Numbered from the stretch's first letter, positions 16,301-24,051 are shown. The stretch: 24,111 nucleotides of DNA from Porphyromonadaceae bacterium UBA7141 (GCA_002491945.1 DKWX01000025.1:1-24111), one strand, 5' to 3'. Notes: a model not told the origin generated them from the sequence alone. Made by a program: numbers and translations.

Positions 16301-18643
16301 ATGGGTAAATTCATTACTACCGCATCAGTAATGGCATTGTCGGCCATCCTCACCACGGGGATCTCATATGCCATTGAGGGTGCAGAGCCTGGGGTGACTG
16401 ACAAGTTCACCATCCTGGAATCCACTCCTGCCGAGAACACAGTCATGGCCACGCTCGAGAAGGGTTACGTTATCTCTATCACTCCGGAGCAGTTCAGCCA
16501 GTATCCGGAGATGTACATCGAATACGAAATCGACAAGAATGCCGGCAACGGATGGGAAGGCTTCAAGGGATTCTACTGGATGACCCGCAATGAGGAAGAA
16601 GGGGTCTACACGGCCAAAATCATCCGCGAAATGGTTCTGATGGAGAACACGGATTATCGTTTCAAATTCACTGCCTGGGAAAATGAAGACGCTTCACGTG
16701 GCCCCGAACGCAACGACAATGTGCTCGGCATCGACTACGTCACTATCTCCGGTGCGGCAAAGGCTTATGTCAACAGCCCCTACAAGCTGACAGGCATCAC
16801 ACCCGCTCCTTCAGAGGATATATATTCAGGCATCATCCTTCCCAACGACACTCCCTGTCTGACCGTGACATTCGATGGCCCGGTAAATCTGGGAGACGGA
16901 GATGCCGAGCAGACAGGCATCATCGGTGGCCAGGGCATGCCGAACTATCCTTTCGCTGAAGTGAAGCCCGTAGACGGCACCGCAATCAACGGCAAGACTT
17001 ACGCTTCGGAATGGCAGCTTGTGTTCTTCGAAGGATATCTCGAGTCGAGAGACGCACCGATTGATGTCACTATCAAAGCCATCGATGCCGAAGGCCGCGT
17101 GCTGAAGGGTTCATACGGCTCTGACGCCAACAGCTACACCATCTTCTCTTACAATGTCGAGAACCAGTATGCCAAAATCGCAGTCGACTTCGGACCGGCT
17201 CCCCGTGCCAACGTACAGGAAATCGTTCTGAGCCATGAAATCGGCATCAACTTCTCTTACCTCATGAAGCTGAGCGACACATATGTGACGCTCAACGGCG
17301 AGAAGGTGGCTTCTGTCGTGAAATGCGAACAGATGTTTGCGCCTGAGGACAAGGATAATCCTGACGCACTCACTATCGGCGCACGCATCATCCTCGACAA
17401 GCCCCTCTCGGAGGCAGGAACCTACACTCTGCACGTTCCGGCCGGCTACTTCCAAATCGGCACTCAGTTCGATGTGCTTTATCAGGGCGCAATCGAAGCT
17501 GATTTCGAGGTTGTGGCTCCCGTCCCCTTCACTGCCGTTCCAGCCGAAGGAATCGTGACTGAACTCAACACGTTCTCGATCACTTATGATGTGGCCGACA
17601 ACATCGAAATCGATCCCTCCGCAGGACGCTTCTCTCTGACTGCCGCCGACGGCACAGACATCCCTGTGACTGACTTCAACACCAGCGGCAAGACCCTCAA
17701 CCTCGCACTCCGCGGCAAGATTTCTGATCCGGGCGTGTTCACTCTCAACATCCCCTCCGGCGCTATCAAGAGCAACGGCGAGGCAATCCCCGGCATCAAG
17801 CTCACTTATGAAATCGAAAGCAAAGAGGGTCCGGATTATCCCGCAGAATTCGTGCCCGCTCCCGGCAAGGTCGATGCTCTCCCCGCGTCAATCGAACTTA
17901 CATTTGTAAATTATGACGGCGCGGCTGCAGGCAGCGGCAAGGCTACAATCCAGGTCGGCAACGATGATCCTGTAACTCTCCCCGACGCAGGATGGGGCAT
18001 TGAGATGAACCAGATGGAGCAGCCTCTCGGCAATTTCGCAGGCATCTCTGAAGACGGCACTTACACCATCCACTTCCCCGCAGGCTATTTCAACCTCGGC
18101 GAGGATGGCGAGCCTTCTCCTGAAATGGATGTGACATACACTATCGGTGAGGTGCAAGTTGAACTTCCCGCAATCATCGACCCGACTCCCGGCTCGACTC
18201 TGACCGAACTTCCCAATCGTCTCGTAATCAAATTTGCAGATTATGACATGGTATCTATCGGCTCGGGCCACGCCTCCATTCAGTATAACGCTCAGGAGCC
18301 CGAGAACCTTCCCGATGCCGGAATCGACTGGAATATCGAAGATTTAAATGTAGTCGTGCAGGATCTCGGCAAATTCGCCGGCGCCACTGAATACGGCACT
18401 TACACCATCCTCTTCCCTGAAGCCTATTTCAACCTCGGCGAGGATGGCGAGCCTTCTCCTGAAATGACTGTCGTATACACCGTAAGCGAGGATACCGGCG
18501 TAATCGGCGTTAGCGTGAAAGCTGACCGCTATATGGTATTCAACCTCAACGGCGTGAAGGTGCTCGACACTACCGATGCCGATGCTCTGAAGGCTCTCAA
18601 GGGTCTCTACATCGTCAACGGCGTGAAGGTGGTACTCAAGTAA
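16301..18643 (+). CDS. Secreted Ig-like repeat protein, paralog of the 13267 gene
   Basis: A 780-residue protein with signal peptide 'MGKFITTASVMALSAILTTG' and cleavage near SYA. Residues about 40-404 match the second half of the preceding gene's product. Then come an Ig-like module (about 405-505) and two near-identical modules of about 113 residues; both contain 'GTYTI' and end 'YFNLGEDGEPSPEM'. The C-terminus 'YMVFNLNGVKVLD...LKGLYIVNGVKVVLK' is a textbook Bacteroidales sorting-like tail. No enzyme motif or lipobox is seen; a surface-exposed or released beta-rich protein is inferred. It has its own -7 box and a leader of about 200 nt, and is followed by a terminator, so it is probably monocistronic. 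Confidence 0.86.
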   Translation: MGKFITTASVMALSAILTTGISYAIEGAEPGVTDKFTILESTPAENTVMATLEKGYVISITPEQFSQYPEMYIEYEIDKNAGNGWEGFKGFYWMTRNEEEGVYTAKIIREMVLMENTDYRFKFTAWENEDASRGPERNDNVLGIDYVTISGAAKAYVNSPYKLTGITPAPSEDIYSGIILPNDTPCLTVTFDGPVNLGDGDAEQTGIIGGQGMPNYPFAEVKPVDGTAINGKTYASEWQLVFFEGYLESRDAPIDVTIKAIDAEGRVLKGSYGSDANSYTIFSYNVENQYAKIAVDFGPAPRANVQEIVLSHEIGINFSYLMKLSDTYVTLNGEKVASVVKCEQMFAPEDKDNPDALTIGARIILDKPLSEAGTYTLHVPAGYFQIGTQFDVLYQGAIEADFEVVAPVPFTAVPAEGIVTELNTFSITYDVADNIEIDPSAGRFSLTAADGTDIPVTDFNTSGKTLNLALRGKISDPGVFTLNIPSGAIKSNGEAIPGIKLTYEIESKEGPDYPAEFVPAPGKVDALPASIELTFVNYDGAAAGSGKATIQVGNDDPVTLPDAGWGIEMNQMEQPLGNFAGISEDGTYTIHFPAGYFNLGEDGEPSPEMDVTYTIGEVQVELPAIIDPTPGSTLTELPNRLVIKFADYDMVSIGSGHASIQYNAQEPENLPDAGIDWNIEDLNVVVQDLGKFAGATEYGTYTILFPEAYFNLGEDGEPSPEMTVVYTVSEDTGVIGVSVKADRYMVFNLNGVKVLDTTDADALKALKGLYIVNGVKVVLK
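18085..18466 (+). repeat. Two identical 43-nt copies, 339 nt apart
   Basis: 18085-18127 and 18424-18466 are identical, including third codon positions, and encode 'YFNLGEDGEPSPEM' in each of two tandem Ig-like modules. Flanking sequence is less alike, except for a shared GGCACTTACACCATCC about 30 nt upstream of each. This points to recent duplication or gene conversion. Confidence 0.95.
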
Positions 18644-18683
18644 TACCGACTGATTCCGACGGACAACTTCCGTCATCCGCTAT

Positions 18684-18720
18684 AAGGGCGCCCCGCATTC
18701 GGCGGGACGCCCTTCTTTTA
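18684..18720 (+). terminator. Terminator after the 16301 gene
   Basis: The stem AAGGGCGCCCCGC (18684-18696) pairs with 18702-18714 with one mismatch and a 5-nt loop, followed by CTTTTA. A smaller hairpin, GACGGA with TCCGTC (18658-18663 with 18669-18674), precedes it. Confidence 0.88.
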
Positions 18721-18781
18721 TCCTTTCGGCCGGAATACATCGCCCGCGAAGCATGGCTACGCCTATATAGATGCCCCCCTT

Positions 18782-18813
18782 TTTGGTTTTTTCTATATTT
18801 GGTGTTAAATTTG
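18782..18813 (+). promoter_or_regulatory. Consensus promoter for the DUF2723-aroK operon
   Basis: TTTG (18782-18785), exactly 20 nt, then TAAATTTG (18806-18813): a full match to the Bacteroidota -33/-7 pattern. A second exact box, TATATTTG, lies at 18794-18801. ATG 18818 begins 4 nt after the first box, so the mRNA would be leaderless or nearly so. Confidence 0.8.
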
Positions 18814-18817
18814 CATC

Positions 18818-21800
18818 ATGAACCGATTCACCCCTCGGGTAGCGAGGCGCTCAGCTTGCTGGCTGACCTTTGTACTCGCTCTTATAGTATATCTGCTCAC
18901 TCTCGAGCCGGATGCTTCGCTCTGGGACTGCCCGGAGTATCTCGTCACAGCCGCCCGCCTCGAAGTAGGACACCCGCCGGGCAATCCGGTGTGGACTCTT
19001 ACGGCGCGAATATTCTCTATCTTCGGTGGCTCCGACCCGGGGCATATCGCAGTGGCAGTCAATCTCTCGTCGGCCATATTCTCGGCCGGCGCGGCGGCTA
19101 TGCTTACATCGGTATGCTTCATTATGCTGCGCAGGTTCAGAATCCGACGCATCGGCTATTCGGCTACGGCATTTGTGTCGCTTGCCGCCGGACTCACATT
19201 CGCATGGCTTGACTCAACATGGTACTCGGCCCTGGAAGCCGAGGTCTACGCCATGTCGCTGTTCCTGTCGGCCCTGTCGGTAAGGCTTATGACTGGTTGG
19301 GCTTTCATCCGGAATCCTCGACGGCGCGGCCGTCAGATGCTGCTTATCATCTATCTGACCGGGCTCTCGGTAGGGGTGCATCAGCTTAATCTGCTGGTAA
19401 TACCGGCACTTGCTCTGATCTGGCTCTTCCGCCGACATCCGCGACCGGGACCGATCCGCATACTCCTGACTCTGGCCGTGGGCGCCGCTATCGTAGGCGT
19501 GCTGTTGCTCGGATTTATGCCCGGTGTGATACGGATGGCCGCCGCGACGGAACTGCTATGCGTCAATTCGCTCGCAATGCCGATACAGAGCGGCGTGTGG
19601 ACGTTCTGGGCTGTAGCCATGACGGCTGCAGTGCTGCTCGGAGCCGTCCCGGCCATGACAGGGAGAAAAATATCCATTGGCACACAAGTGGCGCTTTGGA
19701 CTCCGGCAATGCTTCTCACCGGATTCTCGGCATATATGCTGATCCTGGTGAGATCTGCCGCCAATCCTCCCATGAACGAGGGGGCCCCATCCACTATATT
19801 TGCACTGGGCGAATATCTCAGCCGCGACCAGTATGGCAAGAATCCGCTATTCTACGGACGCACGCCACATAGCCGCCCCATGAGACTCGAAACAATACGT
19901 CACGACGGCACTCCCGACTATTCGCGATATGCTCGCCGGGGCGAGTCGCCTCGCTATCTGCCGACCCCCGATGGAGAGTCTTACCGGCATTTCGCCGACA
20001 AGTCGCAACTCGTGTATACCCCCGAACTCGACATGTGGCTGCCAAGACTCACATCCTCTTCAGCCGCCGACATTGCCTGTTATGCAGACTGGGCCGGAAT
20101 GTATCCGGAGGATATGACAAGGGTGGAAGTCAGTTATGCGCTCGATTCGCTCGGCAGGCCCGTAGGACGCATGAACGCCGATGGCTCGCGCTCGCGGGAG
20201 ACCGAACTGCGCCCCACATATCTGCAGCAGTTGCGTTATCTCGCGACATACCAGGTGGGATACATGTATTTCCGGTATCTGCTTTGGAATTTTTCCGGCC
20301 GGCAGAACGACCGGTTTGCCACCGGCGAAGTGGAGCACGGCAATTTCATCACCGGATTTCCACCGGCTGACTCCATTATGCTTGGCGGCTCTAACGAATT
20401 GCCTGATGAAATCGGTCATGACAACCCCGGACATAACCGCCTGTTCATGATTCCGCTGCTGCTCGGAGTGGCCGGAATATTATGGTTGCAGAGGCGCGGA
20501 CGGAACGGACGACAGACAAATCTGATCATCTCCATACTATTTCTGATGACCGGTCTGGCCATAGTGCTCTATCTAAATCAGAGCCCGCGAGAGCCGCGTG
20601 AACGCGACTATTCTTTCCTCGGCTCTTTCTGGGCATACACTCTGTGGATCGGCGCCGGGATATATGGACTGACAACATGGCTGATGACCCGACGCCGGAT
20701 GCAACGCGTCGCCCGGTGGATTCCGGCACTGACGCTGCTGCTCCCGGCATGGGTGCTTGCCGTAAACTACGATGACCATAACCGCTCCAACCGCTCTGTC
20801 ACTACCGATTTCGCAGCCAATCTCCTGGAGTCGCTCGATGAGAACGCCATACTATTCACCAACGGCGATAATTTCACTTTCCCGCTATGGTGGGCTCAGG
20901 AGGTAGCCGGGATACGCCGTGATGTGACAATCGTTAATACCGCATATCTGGCCACACCATGGTATGTATGCCAACTTATGGGCGAGCGTCCCGGATACAC
21001 TCCTGACCATCCTATGCCGGGACTGAAGATGCAGGCGCAGGATTCGCTGATACGCTATGGAGCGTTCGCATCGAATCCTTATGTAAGACTGCCGCTCGAA
21101 CCCTCGGCGGCCGACTCTCTCAGAGCCTGCGATGCCATAGCGGCTCTGAGACATAGATATGCCGCCGCCAGCTCTGCAGCTCTGCCGGCAATGCTGCGCC
21201 TGCCAAAGCCTGCATATCATCTTTCCCCCTCTCCCGGACAAGAGGCATCCGCCAGAGATTCCATCTATATCCGCACCACCGCTGTAGCATCCGGAAGCGC
21301 ATCTGTGGGACAACGACAACTGGCCATACTCGATATCATAGCCTCCGCGCTCGACGCGACGGAGCCACGCCCTGTCTACTGGCTGGCTTCGTTGCCATCA
21401 TCGGATTACGCCGGATTCTACCCTTTCACGACCCGCGCTCTGCATACTCGCAGACTCGTGATGACCGACCGTCCGGACAGTGCGCTGTCGCAACGCGTAC
21501 TCGACCGCGACCTGCTCGCCGCACGACTGACACATTCCGGACGACGGGGGGCTCTGACCGGATTGCGCCCGGATTCTTTGGCTCCGCGAACCATCTATGC
21601 CGATGCCACTCTGGGTCCGCACATAGTCACCCAACGCCTCGGACTGATTCGTCTGGCCCAGCGTCTGCTCGCAGCCGGACGACGGGCGGACGCACTTGAA
21701 GTGACACGAACAGTGCAGCTTCTATTCCCTCCGGAAATCTACGAATACCAGATCTGCAACGAGGCCGAAGGTACTCTCTACGAAGGTGAGGCAATCGCCA

Positions 21801-21991
21801 CCCTTCTGCGCAAGACAGCCTGCGGCCCCGACAGTGCGGCAATCCGCGCCGAAGCCGACTCAATCCTCAGCCGCGAAAAGACACGACACCGTCAATGGAC
21901 GCGATATTATCATAGTCTGCCACCACGTCTGCGCAACGTCCTCACACCCAAACACCGCCAATGGGTGGCAAATCCTCCTAAAGAAGACTGA
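18818..21991 (+). CDS. DUF2723 polytopic membrane protein (PMT-like)
   Basis: A 1057-residue protein. The N-terminal 350 residues hold about seven hydrophobic helices; after the first comes 'LEPDASLWDCPEYL' (D37, E40) and 'LEVGHPPGNP', the DUF2723 hallmark, resembling the first acidic loop of GT-C/protein-mannosyltransferase-type enzymes. Further helices lie near 545-645 around 'QSPREPRERDYSFLGSFWAY', followed by 'FTNGDNFTFPLWWAQEVAGIRRD', also typical, and a long soluble C-terminal region rich in Arg and Ala. Family length is about 1000-1100, so it is complete. By analogy it may move sugars from a lipid carrier to protein or glycan at the inner membrane, but the substrate is unknown. It forms an operon with aroK 2 nt downstream. 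Confidence 0.93.
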   Translation: MNRFTPRVARRSACWLTFVLALIVYLLTLEPDASLWDCPEYLVTAARLEVGHPPGNPVWTLTARIFSIFGGSDPGHIAVAVNLSSAIFSAGAAAMLTSVCFIMLRRFRIRRIGYSATAFVSLAAGLTFAWLDSTWYSALEAEVYAMSLFLSALSVRLMTGWAFIRNPRRRGRQMLLIIYLTGLSVGVHQLNLLVIPALALIWLFRRHPRPGPIRILLTLAVGAAIVGVLLLGFMPGVIRMAAATELLCVNSLAMPIQSGVWTFWAVAMTAAVLLGAVPAMTGRKISIGTQVALWTPAMLLTGFSAYMLILVRSAANPPMNEGAPSTIFALGEYLSRDQYGKNPLFYGRTPHSRPMRLETIRHDGTPDYSRYARRGESPRYLPTPDGESYRHFADKSQLVYTPELDMWLPRLTSSSAADIACYADWAGMYPEDMTRVEVSYALDSLGRPVGRMNADGSRSRETELRPTYLQQLRYLATYQVGYMYFRYLLWNFSGRQNDRFATGEVEHGNFITGFPPADSIMLGGSNELPDEIGHDNPGHNRLFMIPLLLGVAGILWLQRRGRNGRQTNLIISILFLMTGLAIVLYLNQSPREPRERDYSFLGSFWAYTLWIGAGIYGLTTWLMTRRRMQRVARWIPALTLLLPAWVLAVNYDDHNRSNRSVTTDFAANLLESLDENAILFTNGDNFTFPLWWAQEVAGIRRDVTIVNTAYLATPWYVCQLMGERPGYTPDHPMPGLKMQAQDSLIRYGAFASNPYVRLPLEPSAADSLRACDAIAALRHRYAAASSAALPAMLRLPKPAYHLSPSPGQEASARDSIYIRTTAVASGSASVGQRQLAILDIIASALDATEPRPVYWLASLPSSDYAGFYPFTTRALHTRRLVMTDRPDSALSQRVLDRDLLAARLTHSGRRGALTGLRPDSLAPRTIYADATLGPHIVTQRLGLIRLAQRLLAAGRRADALEVTRTVQLLFPPEIYEYQICNEAEGTLYEGEAIATLLRKTACGPDSAAIRAEADSILSREKTRHRQWTRYYHSLPPRLRNVLTPKHRQWVANPPKED

Positions 21992-21993
21992 AC

Positions 21994-22536
21994 ATGACAA
22001 TTTTCCTCATCGGCTATATGGCCTCAGGCAAAACCACTCTCGGACGCGCGCTCGCACGTGAACTCGGGTTCCGTTTCATCGATCTCGACTTCTATATCGA
22101 ACAGCGTTTCCGACACCGGATTCCCGAATTATTCGCCCACAACGGAGAGGCCGGATTCCGAGATATCGAAGGACGTATGCTCCGGGAATCAGGCGAATTC
22201 TGCGACACCGTAGTGAGCTGCGGAGGAGGCACACCATGCCATGGCGACAATATGGACTATATGCTCTCCCACGGAATCACAATATGGCTTGATGCAGGAG
22301 TGGAATGCATCTGCCGCCGTCTTGCCACAGCCAAGACCCGGCGTCCGGTTGTAGAGGGGAAAAGCGCCGATGAACTTCCGGACTTCATAACATCCCATCT
22401 GGCACAACGACTCCCCTACTACCGGCGCGCCAAAATACGGATATGCTCCGAGCAGCTTGAATCACGCACACAGATTGCATCCACAATTGCAAATCTGTTA
22501 CCTCACCTGCAGCCTTACCTAATTTCAGATAAGTAA
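21994..22536 (+). CDS. aroK: Shikimate kinase
   Basis: A 180-residue P-loop kinase that phosphorylates shikimate at O-3 on the way to chorismate. The Walker A is 'GYMASGKTT' (7-15), the shikimate-binding Asp lies in 'IDLDFYIE' (D30, D32), followed by 'GFRDIEGRML' (Arg that binds the substrate carboxylate) and 'VVSCGGGTPC' (Walker B-like). 'KTRRPVVEG' is the lid Arg region and 'QRLPYYRRAKI' the C-terminal Arg helix. The start follows the DUF2723 stop by 2 nt. The last codons (Ser-Asp-Lys-stop) are the first unit of a short tandem repeat that runs on past the gene, so the present C-terminus may have been reshaped by slippage. Confidence 0.97.
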   Translation: MTIFLIGYMASGKTTLGRALARELGFRFIDLDFYIEQRFRHRIPELFAHNGEAGFRDIEGRMLRESGEFCDTVVSCGGGTPCHGDNMDYMLSHGITIWLDAGVECICRRLATAKTRRPVVEGKSADELPDFITSHLAQRLPYYRRAKIRICSEQLESRTQIASTIANLLPHLQPYLISDK

Positions 22537-22588
22537 ATGTCCAGATAAGCAAGTGTTCCGATAAGTAAGTGCCCAGATAAGTCAACAA
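22526..22588 (+). repeat. Four imperfect 15-17 bp tandem units at the aroK end
   Basis: Units start at 22526, 22542, 22559 and 22574, each with (A)GATAAG followed by (T/C)AA and a variable CC-containing end. The first unit includes the aroK stop codon. They look like replication-slippage copies of the gene's 3' end. Confidence 0.75.
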
Positions 22589-22929
22589 TCGGGTAGGAAT
22601 AGCGTATCTGTTTGAAGACCAACAAGTTGCGGCAACGGCCCTTAAATCAACACAACACACTGAATATCAAGTTATTACAAACTTTCACCCACAGAAATCA
22701 CCGAACTTCTGAACCATCGATAATCAAATATTTTGCATAAACAAATGATTAATTGAATATCTACAAATTACAGCAATAATCATTGCCAAATAAAAAACTT
22801 TAAACGACTTCAATGTAAAATATCTATTATCAAGACACTGCAGAGATATTTACTCAAAAAATACCGAACTAATGGCGAGTGAAATCTCAGAAAATCTCCA
22901 ATATTTTACATTTTTTAATAAAAAAACTG
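22589..22929. other. AT-rich gap, no gene seen
   Basis: About 340 bases between aroK and the small RNA promoter. No ORF with recognisable features, no exact TAnnTTTG box on either strand and no strong hairpin were seen. Short A/T runs dominate toward 22930, as is usual upstream of strong promoters. Confidence 0.5.
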
Positions 22930-22937
22930 AAATTCCA

Positions 22938-22969
22938 TTTGGAATTTGCGATTATTAGTGTTAATTTTG
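22938..22969 (+). promoter_or_regulatory. Consensus promoter of the small RNA gene, with palindrome over -33
   Basis: TTTG (22938-22941), 20 nt, then TAATTTTG (22962-22969). The -33 box sits at the centre of an 18-nt palindrome, AAATTCCATTTGGAATTT (22930-22947), which could be an operator. No ORF starts downstream. Confidence 0.8.
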
Positions 22970-22973
22970 CAGT

Positions 22974-23158
22974 GCAAAAGAGCTAATGATTGGTTAGTTA
23001 GACAATAGGGATTTTTATCCCATCCTCTGACAAAAGCAATAAAAAAATAAGAGCCTGTGAAGGTGGCATAAGTAAGCGGAAACGCTTCATCAAGTTTATT
23101 TAAAGCTATTTAATGAGTGTGACTTAGAATGGGCCTGTCTGGAGACACGCCCATTTTT
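22974..23158 (+). ncRNA. Probable small non-coding RNA, about 185 nt
   Basis: It begins just after a perfect Bacteroidota promoter and ends in an intrinsic terminator, with no credible ORF between. Local stems are visible: GGGAT-tttt-ATCCC (23008-23021), AAGCG-GAAA-CGCTT with a GNRA tetraloop (23074-23087), a possible CCATC with GGTGG pairing joining the centre, and the terminal hairpin. The size and the stand-alone promoter/terminator fit a regulatory RNA such as 6S RNA or one of the Bacteroidales-specific RNA families. I could not match it to a family by eye. It lacks the hallmarks of SRP RNA (no GGAAGC loop) and is too short for tmRNA or RNase P RNA. The 5' end is inferred from the -7 box. 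Confidence 0.65.
23128..23158 (+). terminator. Intrinsic terminator of the small RNA
   Basis: The stem AATGGGC (23128-23134) pairs with 23149-23155; after one C-C mismatch an inner TGTC pairs with GACA (tetraloop TGGA). The hairpin runs into TTTTT then CTTTTC. Confidence 0.88.
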
Positions 23159-23211
23159 CTTTTCACCTCGCCCGAATCCAACCCATCCCATCCTCCTACG
23201 CCACCCATCCA

Positions 23212-23266
23212 CCCCAAAACCCAACTCCCCCCAAAACCCCAAGTCCATCCAAAAACCCCAAGCCCC
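23212..23266 (-). other. Potential G-quadruplex on the - strand
   Basis: C tracts at 23212-23215, 23220-23222, 23227-23232 and 23237-23240 are separated by 4 bases each; further CCCC tracts lie at 23256-23259 and 23263-23266. The complement meets the G3+N1-7 rule. The surrounding 23160-23275 is nearly free of G on the + strand. No gene is supported here. Confidence 0.7.
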
Positions 23267-23462
23267 ATAGTCCAGCGTCCGAGCTTCAGCGAAGGAATAA
23301 AAAAAAAGAAAAAGCAACTCCGACTACCGACGATACCGAACACCCCATGCAGCACACATCGCCACACGGGGTATTCCCATTTCCTTATGTTTCCATATGT
23401 CTTGATATGTTCGACACCGCTCAATCAGCGGCACACATGCCACACAGCAGCCGAAGACAGAA

Positions 23463-23627
23463 TCAGTCAGGTTCCTCCACAAAATCCTCCTTACCTACAC
23501 CGCATAGAGGACACACCCAGTCACTCGGGATATCCTCAAACGCAGTACCGGGAGCGATTCCACCTTCAGGGTCACCCACTGCTGGATCATAGATCCAATC
23601 GCATACTTCACAACGATATTTCTTCAT
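23463..23627 (-). CDS. Rubredoxin
   Basis: A 54-residue protein on the - strand beginning MKKYRCEVCDWIYDPAVGD. The four iron ligands are present as two C-x-x-C knuckles, C6/C9 and C39/C42 ('WVCPLCGVGKEDF'), along with the usual acidic loops and aromatic core (Y4, W11, Y13, F30, W37). Length matches classic rubredoxins of 52-54 residues. It carries single electrons in the cytosol, commonly to peroxide- or superoxide-reducing enzymes in anaerobes; no partner gene is next to it. It is an isolated gene, with a weak -7-like TAAATCTG on its strand at 23647-23654 and no obvious terminator. Confidence 0.97.
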   Translation of the reverse strand: MKKYRCEVCDWIYDPAVGDPEGGIAPGTAFEDIPSDWVCPLCGVGKEDFVEEPD

Positions 23628-23840
23628 AGCAATAAATATTAAACTTCAGATTTATAACTGCCACTATAACATTCCTATCCAACCAAAAGTTCACAGCCGC
23701 GACCACCATACATCCACTGCGCCACCCTTACCCATTCGCAACGCGCCATTCCTCCAGAGACACAACAAACCACCATCCAAGACAGCAACCCATAAACAAC
23801 AAAAAAAATAATCCCACACATCAAAAAAATCCGAAAAAAC
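23628..23840. other. Gap upstream of rubredoxin and tRNA-Leu, G-poor on the + strand
   Basis: C/A-rich DNA with few G. It holds only the weak rubredoxin -7-like box. No ORF with family features was seen; open frames on the - strand run through the tRNA complement and are not credible. Confidence 0.5.
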
Positions 23841-23871
23841 TTGCAAACCACAAAAAAAATACCTAACTTTG
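23841..23871 (+). promoter_or_regulatory. Promoter for tRNA-Leu
   Basis: TTG (23841-23843), 20 nt, then TAACTTTG (23864-23871), an exact -7 match, 45 nt before the mature tRNA 5' end. Confidence 0.75.
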
Positions 23872-23916
23872 CAACCGCAAACCCGAGTTGCCCCGAGCGA
23901 CTGGAAGCGACACAAT

Positions 23917-23997
23917 GCCCAGGTGGCGGAATGGTAGACGCGCTCGTTTCAGGTGCGAGTGCTGAGAGGCGTGCAGGTTCGAGTCCTGTTCTGGGCA
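23917..23997 (+). tRNA. tRNA-Leu (CAG)
   Basis: The acceptor GCCCAGG pairs with TCTGGGC (one G-T), discriminator A at 23997. The anticodon stem CTCGT/GCGAG encloses TTCAGGT with anticodon CAG at 23950-23952. A short class II variable arm follows (around GCTGAGAGGCGT), then the T arm GCAGG-TTCGAGT-CCTGT. CCA is not encoded. It reads CUG codons. Confidence 0.96.
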
Positions 23998-24002
23998 CTG
24001 TA

Positions 24003-24042
24003 AAATCCCGTAACTCATTGAAAATCAAGAGTTGCGGGATTT
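24003..24042. terminator. Hairpin after tRNA-Leu
   Basis: The stem AAATCCCGTAACTC (24003-24016) pairs with 24029-24042 (one G-T pair), with a 12-nt loop. T-rich DNA (TTTCTCTTTTG) follows. It is likely the tRNA terminator. Confidence 0.75.
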
Positions 24043-24051
24043 CTCTTTTGA

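Noticed and set aside
22526..22588. CRISPR array at the aroK end
   Set aside because: Units of 15-17 bp with no spacers of constant length, no cas genes, and overlap with coding sequence.
22974..23158. SRP RNA, tmRNA or RNase P RNA
   Set aside because: No GGAAGC-type SRP loop, no tRNA-like ends or tag ORF, and too short for RNase P RNA.
23096..23424. - strand frames of 73 and 104 codons rich in Gly, Trp and Phe
   Set aside because: They are translations of the G-rich low-complexity block and the terminator; no family features.
23675..24028. - strand frame of 117 codons containing 'PRTGLEPARLSALAPE'
   Set aside because: This is the antisense translation of tRNA-Leu, a common false gene.
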